This document shows positions 6,801 through 13,222 of a DNA stretch of 21,249 nucleotides, one piece after another; position 1 is the stretch's first letter, and each line of letters begins with the position of its first letter. The DNA is from a virus. The notes below the pieces were generated by a model. The model ran no database searches. It was not told the DNA's origin and was given only the letters and a program-made list of their open reading frames with translations. The stretch covers positions 1-21,249 of the IMG/VR virus record IMGVR_UViG_3300035228_001239; one strand, 5' to 3'. The position numbers were made by a program, and so were the translations under genes.

Positions 6801-8732
6801 AATTTGGACTAGACCATCTCCACTGGCAGTTCTTTGATTAAACTGTCCGGTCCACCATCGGTAATCAGAGACACCATAGTCGGGAGTAGAGAACTGATCG
6901 AATAGTAAATCACTACCGGCAGTAGTACTACCATAAGAAACGAGATTACTAGTACCACCATAACCCAGAGTACCCTTACCAACACCTTGTCCACAATCGT
7001 TTAATAGCCACTTCCTCAAATCATCAGATGTAGCACCGGGGTTTCTCTGTAGGTATAGAGCAACCAGTCCAGTAACTACAGGAGCAGCAGCGGATGTACC
7101 GTTGAAGTTAGCATCGAAATGAGTAGGGTTATCATATCTCTGGAAGTCTGCATAAGTTCCGCTAGGAAGACCAGCAGCTAGAGTATCCTCGGCAGGTGCA
7201 TAAATGTCAACACCAGGACCACTGTTAGAATATTGTGCTTTTCTTTCTTTAAAATTAGATTCTACAAAGTCATCAAGAGCACCCACATTAATAACAGGAT
7301 GGTATCCAGTAAACTCATTAAATCCAATGCCCTGAGGGTTCATCCAATCTCTATGGGATGTTGGTGTCCTCTGACCACCAAACTCAGTCCTTGGATCATT
7401 AGAACTAAATGTTAAATCCTCAACTCCATTAAGTCTATGAGGATCCGTAAATCCAAGACCAATATACTGGTTGTTATTACCAGCAGCAGCGACCATAATG
7501 ACACCGGCTTCCATCATCTCATCGCCAGCATTATTAGTGGCGTTAGATCTAGATGAAGAAGACCAGGATTTATAAGCACCAATCACTTGATTATTGAAAC
7601 CAATAATCATATCTTCGACACCAGATGGTTCTCCAGCGGCGAGAGTTGCTACATCAATTGCACTAGTAATACCAGTAAATTTATATCTTGCAACTCCTGT
7701 TGCAGGAACAGCAGCTTGGTAACCCCAAGAACCGTTAACAACCGTAGGATTTCTTACACCAGTTTGCGTATTTACTGGTTTATATAAGTGGAAGAACTTA
7801 ATGAGATCATAAGATGTCTCAATGTCCATACCAACATTATCAGACACACAAGGCATTGCCCAGATGTTTGACTTAAATGCCAGACCAAAGTTTTTACCAG
7901 CAGCAAGAGATGCAGCTGCAGTACCGTGACCACTACCTAAGTTATTAGAACCTGCAGTACCAATACCAATAGCACCATTCCTATTGTATCCAGAAGGAAT
8001 AGAAACTTCAGGAAGAAGAACAAACTCAGAAGATCTAGCGTTGTTATCTTCCCACCATGCTTCTGCTCTGCTGGTATCAATACCAGTAGATCCATCTGCT
8101 AATGTAAAAGTAAACCCATTGACAGCAAAATATCCAGGGTCAAGATAATATGGGAAGTCAAGAACAAGATCAAGCACCCTACTTGTTCCATCATCATTCA
8201 AGAATTCTGGGTGTGATTGCAGAGTACCAGAGTCTTGAACAACAATATCTACATCTCTACCATCATATAAGAAGTTAAAGTTACCCTGCTTAGGTGCAAT
8301 ATCACCAACAACACCAGCCCAAAACTCTCCGTTGGTTGTAATACCAGAAAGTCTAGGAAGTGCCCAGTTTGTTCTATTTAATTCTGCAGAGGTTGGATTT
8401 GTGGCTGGTGGACCATTACTATCTAAGTCCCTGTAAATTTTTACATCACCAGAAAATCTGTTGGGCATCACCAGAGATGGATCTGGAAAGCTTTCTCTAT
8501 TATCTTTTAGTGAAAGTTCAATCCACTTGACATAAGGATGACGACCAATCTCTTGAGCCTCATCATCCGTTAACTCATAAGTACCACGAACCGCACTGAT
8601 TGAGTGCGAGTCGGTACAAGTTATTTGTCTGTCTGGAATTCCATCTTGGTTTGAGTCAATGGTGAGAGCACCATGAATATCGTTCCAATGTTCCGCACTG
8701 GTAACTGCCAGGGTATATCTTTTAAGAGTCAT
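3783..8732 (-). CDS. Giant virion-type protein: N-terminal subtilisin-like protease fused to a fibre-like region (1649 aa)
   Basis: Residues about 1-75 resemble an inhibitor-I9-type propeptide (LTDDEAQEIGRHPYVKWIEL). An S8 subtilase domain follows at about 155-580 with a complete apparent catalytic set: Asp167 (IVVQDSG), His269 (GSGHGT), oxyanion Asn419 (AAAGNNN) and Ser547 (NGTSAAAP). Next come two Fn3-like repeats (about 690-770 and 812-888, both with SGTLKA and RHLSN), then two copies of a beta domain (about 900-1000 and 1022-1118). Two copies of a module with F-x-GDGS and SAGIVTIT follow (about 1133-1192 and 1262-1320), with Ala/Thr-rich stretches after them. A C-terminal domain of about 270 residues ends the protein. 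The modules after the protease resemble cyanophage tail-fibre proteins, so a virion role is likely. The protease could mature the fibre or cut host surface protein. A late-type box lies 33 bases upstream. Confidence 0.85.
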   Translation of the reverse strand: MTLKRYTLAVTSAEHWNDIHGALTIDSNQDGIPDRQITCTDSHSISAVRGTYELTDDEAQEIGRHPYVKWIELSLKDNRESFPDPSLVMPNRFSGDVKIYRDLDSNGPPATNPTSAELNRTNWALPRLSGITTNGEFWAGVVGDIAPKQGNFNFLYDGRDVDIVVQDSGTLQSHPEFLNDDGTSRVLDLVLDFPYYLDPGYFAVNGFTFTLADGSTGIDTSRAEAWWEDNNARSSEFVLLPEVSIPSGYNRNGAIGIGTAGSNNLGSGHGTAAASLAAGKNFGLAFKSNIWAMPCVSDNVGMDIETSYDLIKFFHLYKPVNTQTGVRNPTVVNGSWGYQAAVPATGVARYKFTGITSAIDVATLAAGEPSGVEDMIIGFNNQVIGAYKSWSSSSRSNATNNAGDEMMEAGVIMVAAAGNNNQYIGLGFTDPHRLNGVEDLTFSSNDPRTEFGGQRTPTSHRDWMNPQGIGFNEFTGYHPVINVGALDDFVESNFKERKAQYSNSGPGVDIYAPAEDTLAAGLPSGTYADFQRYDNPTHFDANFNGTSAAAPVVTGLVALYLQRNPGATSDDLRKWLLNDCGQGVGKGTLGYGGTSNLVSYGSTTAGSDLLFDQFSTPDYGVSDYRWWTGQFNQRTASGDGLVQIVYLDVNAGILTEFAGITEPSIESPINNDIGISTEGLLLRSSEYIAVGDTTVSGTLKAIEMQLSVASDFSSIVWESTGDNNTNVIQTVDVQLAGFTTHYARTRHLSNDDGTAFTAYVSDYSVGIVSFSTLGNAPGVQAPTVTSPISGSTLNQRFGIALVSSAFVSIDSEAVSGTLKAVEFEVAEDIGFSTIVFTSIGDNNTSLSQIIPDGLNSSHTFYVRCRHLSNADGTSGVEHTSPFSAVVTFTTPGAALAEVGRLASIKTTLTNGVVEPVQLYEADNLLEVSISVANQNDFRSTFSIGISSTPGFKKSDFITYGIPLERGGTRLIEKVGIKPGDKIFVSSFDPNISFLAFATRKFDKLGPDSALVHGRRRSGTLGFKPPFQINTNLEFFTAQEDSLVTVHATNQNSDSTVGMSVGLSSGGIAEFQESDYLVFGLRLAPLQDVQIDNLALAKGQSLIVRGSKPNLTFVAHSVPQDPGPSGIGTNINVNTTGNITATSFFGDGSGITGVTGVGAGVIIKDNDSPIGTAATINFGQNLTVSQISAGIVTITAADTVSVAQTANSLAAGVSVPKATQADFATVAGIATVATTATSAQTADSATTAGTAAQLDAAATITSNNDITAPRFIGDGSQLTNIVAAGSGVIIQDSGSAVGTAGTVNFNAGLDVSPVSAGIVTITINEAPRATLAGIASEAIVAGIATYATLAGLASQANNALFANSSSFSTLTGAADTAKNLYTQFEGTFKPLPTTIGTKTTDHRYFGIGSDRSINVQGYESPYLRFEVGQTYRFTNASQQANYPIRFYYAPDGSAVGFGTTTPNQFSDNVTETGTYTEILIDENTPQLLYYGAGIGTRFGNMGNSIQVFNNDFHKVSRVGEFKNLVGLKTATYTQFYEGRATSWYMNSNLGVGNSDYTPGDRSHNVSSIEQTATGTYNVNFSDAMNDTDYAVIGIASGTNAFPGGIVNLRISDRTVNGYTVRVYNGIPALEDLGELSIMTLGGQDGERTYI

Positions 8733-8764
8733 GCCTCAAAATCTATCGGTGAGCACCTTTTTTA

Positions 8765-8772
8765 TATTTAGG
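8765..8772 (-). promoter_or_regulatory. Putative late promoter box (CCTAAATA) for the protease-fibre operon
   Basis: The minus strand carries CCTAAATATAAAA 33 bases upstream of the fibre ATG. The CTAAATA core recurs at a similar position upstream of other minus-strand operons in this window (1198, 16063, 17898). It resembles the T4 late box TATAAATA. Confidence 0.5.
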
Positions 8773-8774
8773 TA

Positions 8775-8783
8775 TGGTAGAAT
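8775..8783 (+). promoter_or_regulatory. Extended -10 promoter for hldD
   Basis: The plus strand reads TGGTAGAAT, an extended -10 (TG-n-TAGAAT, one mismatch from TATAAT). The predicted start near 8790 leaves a leader of about 16 bases that includes AAAGAG as a ribosome-binding site. The surrounding TATGGTAGAATAT nearly matches the promoter of the glycosyltransferase operon at 16088. No good -35 was seen. Confidence 0.5.
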
Positions 8784-8805
8784 ATATATTATAAAGAGTC
8801 TTACT

Positions 8806-9600
8806 ATGAATATTGTTACTGGAGCAAAAGGTTTCATCGGTAGTCATTTTGCTAAGACCATGAATGATGTTCTTGAAATTGATATTGATAATTGTTTTGA
8901 TCTTCTAAACAAATTCAATCGTTGGGACGAAGTAGATATGATTATTCATATGGGTGCTCGTTCCTTTACAACAGATAAGGATGTTGACCTAGTTTATAAG
9001 TATAATATTGATTATAGTATAAAGTTATTTGAGAAAGCCATTGAGCATGGAATTCCAGTAAAGTATGCATCCTCGGCATCTACTTATGGCAAGTGTGATT
9101 CTGGTCCCATCATCAATCCTCTAAATTACTACGCGCTATCTAAAGCAACTGTTGATTACTGGGTGCAAGATAACATGCATAGATTCTCCCATATCCAGGG
9201 GTTTAAGTTCTTTAATGTATATGGTAGCGGTGAGGTCCACAAAGGAGAGCAGGCAAGCCTTGTAAGTAAGTTCAAGTGGCAATCTGCTACAGGCAAAGTT
9301 CACCCCTTTGAAGGATCAAATAAGGTACATAGAGATTATATCTGGGTGGGGGACATTGTAAGTGTTGTGCTCACTAATAGTGCAGGCAGTGGCATATACG
9401 ATCTAGGAACTGGTGCCGCAATTACTATTCAAGAGGTGGCAGATTTAGTCGCACAAAAAACCGAGGCTATGGTAGAGGAAGTTCCCTTCCCACCAAACCT
9501 CGTTGGTAAGTATCAATACAATACTCAAGCAGATATGAATTGGTTAACTTATAAGTTCAAAACCGTTGATGATTATGTCAATCACCACGATGAATTCTGA
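8806..9600 (+). CDS. hldD: ADP-L-glycero-D-manno-heptose 6-epimerase-like protein (264 aa)
   Basis: HldD is an SDR-fold epimerase that converts ADP-D-glycero-heptose to ADP-L-glycero-heptose, the donor for heptosyltransferases. Visible features: the nucleotide-binding loop GAKGFIGSH at the N-terminus, Ser-rich SSASTYG (about 89-95), catalytic Y109-x3-K113 (YYALSK), the HldD-specific FNVYGSGEVHKGEQAS (about 136-151, containing the second Lys), RDYIWVGD, and a C-terminal PFPPNLVGKYQYNTQAD that closely follows the HldD pattern. At 264 residues it is shorter than bacterial HldD (about 310). The start is ATG at 8806 (MNIVTGAKG, AAAGAG upstream); the frame extends 25 codons further, but that extension covers the promoter. 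It is the only plus-strand gene, divergent from the fibre gene and overlapping the cupin gene tail-to-tail by 23 bases. Confidence 0.88.
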   Translation: MNIVTGAKGFIGSHFAKTMNDVLEIDIDNCFDLLNKFNRWDEVDMIIHMGARSFTTDKDVDLVYKYNIDYSIKLFEKAIEHGIPVKYASSASTYGKCDSGPIINPLNYYALSKATVDYWVQDNMHRFSHIQGFKFFNVYGSGEVHKGEQASLVSKFKWQSATGKVHPFEGSNKVHRDYIWVGDIVSVVLTNSAGSGIYDLGTGAAITIQEVADLVAQKTEAMVEEVPFPPNLVGKYQYNTQADMNWLTYKFKTVDDYVNHHDEF

Positions 9601-9940
9601 TCGAGTCTGAGTCAAAGTGTTGCGTTGAAAACTCAAACAGTTCAGAGTCATCCAAAGCAATCATCTGATGCTTTAGTCCAGGAGGAACATAAAACTTATC
9701 CCCAGGTTCTAAGACTAACAATTCTGATTTACTAAGATCGTCATCCCACCCATAATATAATGAGATGAGGCCACTCTGTAAGTAGAAGGTCTCATCTTTT
9801 AGTATGTGATAATGCCAAGAGCATCTCTTATTCTTTTCAATGAATAAGAGTTTGCCACAATACATTTTATTATTTACAATCCACTTTTCATATCCCCATC
9901 CTTTGGATACGATTTTAATGTCTGAAGAAGTCTTTGTCAT
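9578..9940 (-). CDS. Cupin-fold sugar-metabolism protein (120 aa)
   Basis: This is a single-domain cupin, a small beta-barrel usually binding one metal ion. The first cupin motif is seen as CSWHYHILKDETFYLQSG (about 39-56, two His and one Glu ligand) and the second as PGDKFYVPPGLKHQMIAL (about 78-95, third His). The N-terminal KGWGYEKWIVNN resembles the start of cupin domains in mannose-6-phosphate isomerase/mannose-1-phosphate guanylyltransferase relatives. Its place at the end of a nucleotide-heptose operon suggests a sugar or sugar-phosphate isomerase or epimerase role. One speculative possibility is a stand-in for the missing sedoheptulose-7-phosphate isomerase, but GmhA belongs to a different fold. 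ATG at 9938-9940 has AAAGGA upstream and overlaps the HAD gene by 26 bases. Confidence 0.75.
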   Translation of the reverse strand: MTKTSSDIKIVSKGWGYEKWIVNNKMYCGKLLFIEKNKRCSWHYHILKDETFYLQSGLISLYYGWDDDLSKSELLVLEPGDKFYVPPGLKHQMIALDDSELFEFSTQHFDSDSIRIHRGD

Positions 9941-10241
9941 TGATTCCTTTGTCGTCTATGTAGTAATCAGCTGAAGGTTTTCCTAAGTATAGATTGTGAA
10001 ACTTACATCCCCACGATTCTATTTGATTCTTAGTAAAGTCATAAAACTCTTTCTCAGATAGATCTCTATCGTTATTATATCTACCCATACCTCTAGCAGT
10101 AAGATAGGTAATGATATGTCCCTCATCATAGAGTTTATTTATTGTTTGTATGCGATCCCACATGGGTGTTGCGTGGGTATACCTGTGTTCTCCTTGTCCA
10201 GGAAAACAAATAGTACCGTCAATATCAACAGTATATCTCAT
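9915..10241 (-). CDS. Small HAD-superfamily phosphatase (108 aa)
   Basis: This is a minimal HAD-type phosphohydrolase. Motif I is DIDGTI at about residues 6-11 (nucleophile Asp6, acid/base Asp8), motif II is LTARG (about 47-51), and the C-terminal LGKPSADYYIDDKGIND supplies the motif III Lys and motif IV Asp pair. It has no cap domain. The layout matches a small HAD family found in bacterial capsule and LPS gene clusters. In context it is a candidate for the GmhB step (heptose-1,7-bisphosphate to heptose-1-phosphate), though it is much shorter than GmhB and lacks its Cys/His zinc site. That assignment is inference. The start overlaps the stop of the upstream carbamoyltransferase as ATGA, indicating translational coupling. 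Confidence 0.78.
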   Translation of the reverse strand: MRYTVDIDGTICFPGQGEHRYTHATPMWDRIQTINKLYDEGHIITYLTARGMGRYNNDRDLSEKEFYDFTKNQIESWGCKFHNLYLGKPSADYYIDDKGINDKDFFRH

Positions 10242-12073
10242 TCGGAATCATCAACTAAACTATAATTAATTTTTCCCCGTTTACCACTGTTAGAATTCTC
10301 TGGTATGTACAACATTTTAGAACATTCTGGGAAATAAACATACTCTAGTTCAGATCTCTTCAAAGTATCAACAGCATCTTGAACTGTCTCACAAATCGTA
10401 TCTCCCCCAAGATTAAAAGAAGTATTAAGGAGCATTGGTATGCCAGTTCTATTGTAAAACTCTTCTATCAATTTATAATAATTTTCGTTCTGGTCTTTAG
10501 AAACTGTTTGAATTCTACATGTCTTATCAACATGAAGAACTCCGGGAATTTTATCCCAATTTTTCTCATGAGCATTGACAGCAAACATCATGAAAGGACT
10601 TTCTTCAAGTCCACGCATATCAAACCAGTCATTAACATGGTCCAACAATACTGATGCAGCAAAAGGTCTCCACAGTTCACGACCTTTCTTTTTATTCATA
10701 ATAAATTGTGCTTTTGGATTTCTAGGATCAAAAAGTAAAGATCTATTTCCAAGAGCACGAGGTCCTTGTTCCGATCTCCCCTGAAAGATTGCTACTGGAT
10801 TGCCTTCCATGATCCTATCAACAACTGGTCCAACCCCCGTAACAAAGTATGAACTCTCCGGGATTATATGATTATTTGGTGGACCGAGGTAGAGACTCTT
10901 CAAAGGTTTGATCTCGGTTGACTTAGTTTGTTGTCTCCACTCAAGCATTGCTTGCCCAGCAGAGAGACCAGCATCATAGCAAATTGGTTCAACAAATAAT
11001 TTACCACCCTCGGGTAAGTATTTTAAGTATTCGTAGTTAGCTACACAATTTAAAGCACATCCACCAGACAGCACAACATTTTTACATCCAGTAATTTCAA
11101 CTGCTTTTTTGATGAGAGAAATCATATAAGACTCAAAGTCTTTTTGCATCTTATATGAAAGATCACAATTAACAGAGAATTTAACTCTCGGATCCTCAAC
11201 TTGATCTGGTGCCGTCAGAGCAGGACCAGCCCTAACCGAATCATCTTCCTCTCGTATACATCTCTTTGCCCCATCATTATACATCTTAAATAGATCAATC
11301 TTTCCACTTGGAGCAATGTAATCATAATAATCAATGAGAACACCGTTCATTATACGAACGAATATATCCTCATTCACTTCACCATCAATTACAAATGGTT
11401 TTATATTGTCATTATCTTTTCCGTATGGAGCAAGACCCATCGTCTTTCCAGATGCAGTATAGTCAAATCCAATGTACTCACTAGCTGCAGCATATGCCAT
11501 ACCAATTCCCGTGGTTGGATTTTCAACCTTCTCATCAGTTTCAATGAACACTGGGACATATCTTTGATGTAGTAGTTCAAAGTTATGTGGATAAGAAGCT
11601 TTATAAATGCTTTCAACTTCATGACCACCCTTATTGATAGCTCCAGCGCCATCAACAACTACTACGGCAGCTTCTTTGAATCCAGAATTATAAAAACCAA
11701 TAGAAGCATGAGACAAATGGTGTTGGTTTTCAAACGACTTACATTTATATTTGTTTTTTCTCATCACTTTAGAAGCAACAAGAAGACAAATATCAATAGA
11801 ATCACCTACCATTTTCTTTTCCAGAGGAATTTCAATGGTAGTATATGCAATCAAGGAATCGTTAGATACAATTCCATTCCCTGTCAAGATAGACATGAGA
11901 GGATATGAATCATGTTTTCTATGAGTCAGTCTTTCTTCTTCTATCATCCATTGAACTTTACCATCGACAAGATAACATACCGAAGCATCGTGAGCAATGT
12001 TCATCGATAAGATATGTTTAACATTATCAGGTAGAATCGGAACTTTGGTTTGATGGTCAAACAATTTACTCAT
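10238..12073 (-). CDS. NodU/CmcH-family O-carbamoyltransferase 1 (611 aa)
   Basis: Enzymes of this family move a carbamoyl group from carbamoyl phosphate, through a carbamoyl-adenylate, onto a hydroxyl of a sugar or antibiotic. The N-terminal Kae1/YgjD-like domain has the metal-binding HHLSH (about 118-122) followed by VVVVDGAGA. The C-terminal domain has LSGGCALNCVANYEYLK, the family signature GPRALGNRSLL, RPFAASVL and LLNTSFNLGGD. The length of 611 residues matches complete family members. An acceptor sugar made or transferred by the same operon is the likely target. It is clearly paralogous to the carbamoyltransferase at 13215-15038 but diverged, so the two may modify different hydroxyls. 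ATGA overlaps exist at both its start (with the kinase) and its stop (with the HAD gene). Confidence 0.9.
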   Translation of the reverse strand: MSKLFDHQTKVPILPDNVKHILSMNIAHDASVCYLVDGKVQWMIEEERLTHRKHDSYPLMSILTGNGIVSNDSLIAYTTIEIPLEKKMVGDSIDICLLVASKVMRKNKYKCKSFENQHHLSHASIGFYNSGFKEAAVVVVDGAGAINKGGHEVESIYKASYPHNFELLHQRYVPVFIETDEKVENPTTGIGMAYAAASEYIGFDYTASGKTMGLAPYGKDNDNIKPFVIDGEVNEDIFVRIMNGVLIDYYDYIAPSGKIDLFKMYNDGAKRCIREEDDSVRAGPALTAPDQVEDPRVKFSVNCDLSYKMQKDFESYMISLIKKAVEITGCKNVVLSGGCALNCVANYEYLKYLPEGGKLFVEPICYDAGLSAGQAMLEWRQQTKSTEIKPLKSLYLGPPNNHIIPESSYFVTGVGPVVDRIMEGNPVAIFQGRSEQGPRALGNRSLLFDPRNPKAQFIMNKKKGRELWRPFAASVLLDHVNDWFDMRGLEESPFMMFAVNAHEKNWDKIPGVLHVDKTCRIQTVSKDQNENYYKLIEEFYNRTGIPMLLNTSFNLGGDTICETVQDAVDTLKRSELEYVYFPECSKMLYIPENSNSGKRGKINYSLVDDSE

Positions 12074-12864
12074 AGTCCTAAAATCCTATCAACATCATCC
12101 ATCCTGATAGTATATGTACCAGGATTCTGTACTGCAACTGCTGCTGCCTTGTTAGCAAAAGAAATAGACTCTTCCATAACAGGGAGCTGAATATAATAAA
12201 ATACCAGAGCAGCAAGAAAAGTATCTCCTGCTCCAGTAACATCAAAAGTTCTTACAAGATCTTTGCAAGGAAACTTTTTCTTGTTCCACAAGGCACCATC
12301 AGCACCAAGAGTAACAATCATATTTTCCCCGTTAGGAATGTCACTAGAATCTAATTGTTCAAACTCCTTCTGATTTATCTTGTAGATAACATTACTAAAC
12401 TGAGTAGGTAGTTTAGTTTTCTTCGTGTCAACAAATATCTTTGTACTCGGATACCTACCGGCAATATAACTAATGGTCTCAGTATCAGGTAGAAATCCTT
12501 TATTGTAATCGGAGATTATAATTGCATCATAAGTATCATGCATCAGTGCCATTTGCAACTGAGATGGATGCAATGGTTTTACATTAGATTCAGAGTCTAC
12601 TCGGACGATTTGCTGACCACTCTTCTGATCAATATATCGTGTCTTCTTTAGCAACTCTGTATTACATATAAAACTTACAGTGATGCCGAGTGATTCTAGA
12701 TTCTGCTTAACATTACCTGCCATACCGGAAGCAGTATCTGTACCAGTTTCAACAAGGACAGGTACAGGTGCTTCTGGACTCAGACGATCACAGTCTCCAT
12801 AGACCCACTCATCGGTACAATTATCCCCGATCAATAATACTTTGTATTGTTTTGCTAGTTGCAT
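12070..12864 (-). CDS. hldA: HldE/HldA-type heptose-phosphate kinase (PfkB family, 264 aa)
   Basis: By analogy with the HldE kinase domain it would phosphorylate D-glycero-D-manno-heptose-7-phosphate at C1 using ATP. The N-terminus reads VLLIGDNCTDEWVYGDCDRL followed by SPEAPVPV; the SPEAPVPV segment is characteristic of HldE. Further features: SGMAGNV (substrate/glycine segment), KTRYID and QQIVRVD matching the HldE middle, SDYNKG, and the PfkB signature DVTGAGDTF (about 208-216, catalytic base Asp214). It is about 50 residues shorter than the E. coli HldE kinase domain, partly through loss of a segment after the GG loop. In bacteria this domain is often fused ahead of the nucleotidyltransferase; here the two are separate genes in reverse order with a 44-base overlap. 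The start ATG has only a weak ribosome-binding site, so it may depend on coupling. Confidence 0.85.
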   Translation of the reverse strand: MQLAKQYKVLLIGDNCTDEWVYGDCDRLSPEAPVPVLVETGTDTASGMAGNVKQNLESLGITVSFICNTELLKKTRYIDQKSGQQIVRVDSESNVKPLHPSQLQMALMHDTYDAIIISDYNKGFLPDTETISYIAGRYPSTKIFVDTKKTKLPTQFSNVIYKINQKEFEQLDSSDIPNGENMIVTLGADGALWNKKKFPCKDLVRTFDVTGAGDTFLAALVFYYIQLPVMEESISFANKAAAVAVQNPGTYTIRMDDVDRILGL

Positions 12865-13222
12865 AATTTTCTAAACGATCAAAGAATTTCAATTCGGCGG
12901 CATACATGGAACCGATAACACTTTTATCTTTCCAATCCGATCCGACTATCATTATATCAGGTTGATATGCTTTTATCAAGTTCTCTAGTTCTTCATCACT
13001 AGAGAAAGAGAAAACTTTATCTACAGACTTAAGTGCCAATAGCATTACTTGTCTATCTAGACACGAATTAACAGGTCTAGATTCACCTTTCATCTCTCTA
13101 ACTCTAGCGTCAGTGTCGATAGCGACAGCAACTTCATCACCTTGGGACTGGGCATAATCTAAAAGTGCAAGGTGCCCACGATGAAGAACATCAAATGTCC
13201 CATTAACAAATACTTTAGTCAT
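12821..13222 (-). CDS. hldC: HldE/HldC-type heptose-1-phosphate nucleotidyltransferase (133 aa)
   Basis: By analogy it joins heptose-1-phosphate and ATP to make ADP-heptose. It is a cytidylyltransferase-fold enzyme with NGTFDVLHRGH at the N-terminus (H-x-G-H at 14-17), then VAVAIDTDARVREMKGESRP and VN, a segment that closely parallels the HldE C-terminal domain (SDAS-x-KRLKG-x-SRPVNP). VGSDWKDKSVIGS occupies the place of KGGDY in bacterial HldE, and the C-terminal ATSKTIQSI corresponds to the STT-x-II segment. Full length for a stand-alone domain. A glycerol-3-phosphate or other cytidylyltransferase cannot be excluded, but the neighbouring HldE-like kinase and HldD-like epimerase favour ADP-heptose. 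It overlaps the upstream carbamoyltransferase by 8 bases and the downstream kinase by 44. Confidence 0.85.
   Translation of the reverse strand: MTKVFVNGTFDVLHRGHLALLDYAQSQGDEVAVAIDTDARVREMKGESRPVNSCLDRQVMLLALKSVDKVFSFSSDEELENLIKAYQPDIMIVGSDWKDKSVIGSMYAAELKFFDRLENYATSKTIQSIIDRG

Noticed and set aside
8731-8805. Upstream extension of hldD by 25 codons (start at 8731)
   Set aside because: The extension covers the predicted promoter and the divergent fibre start, has no ribosome-binding site and lies before the nucleotide-binding motif that normally opens HldD. ATG at 8806 has a proper leader.
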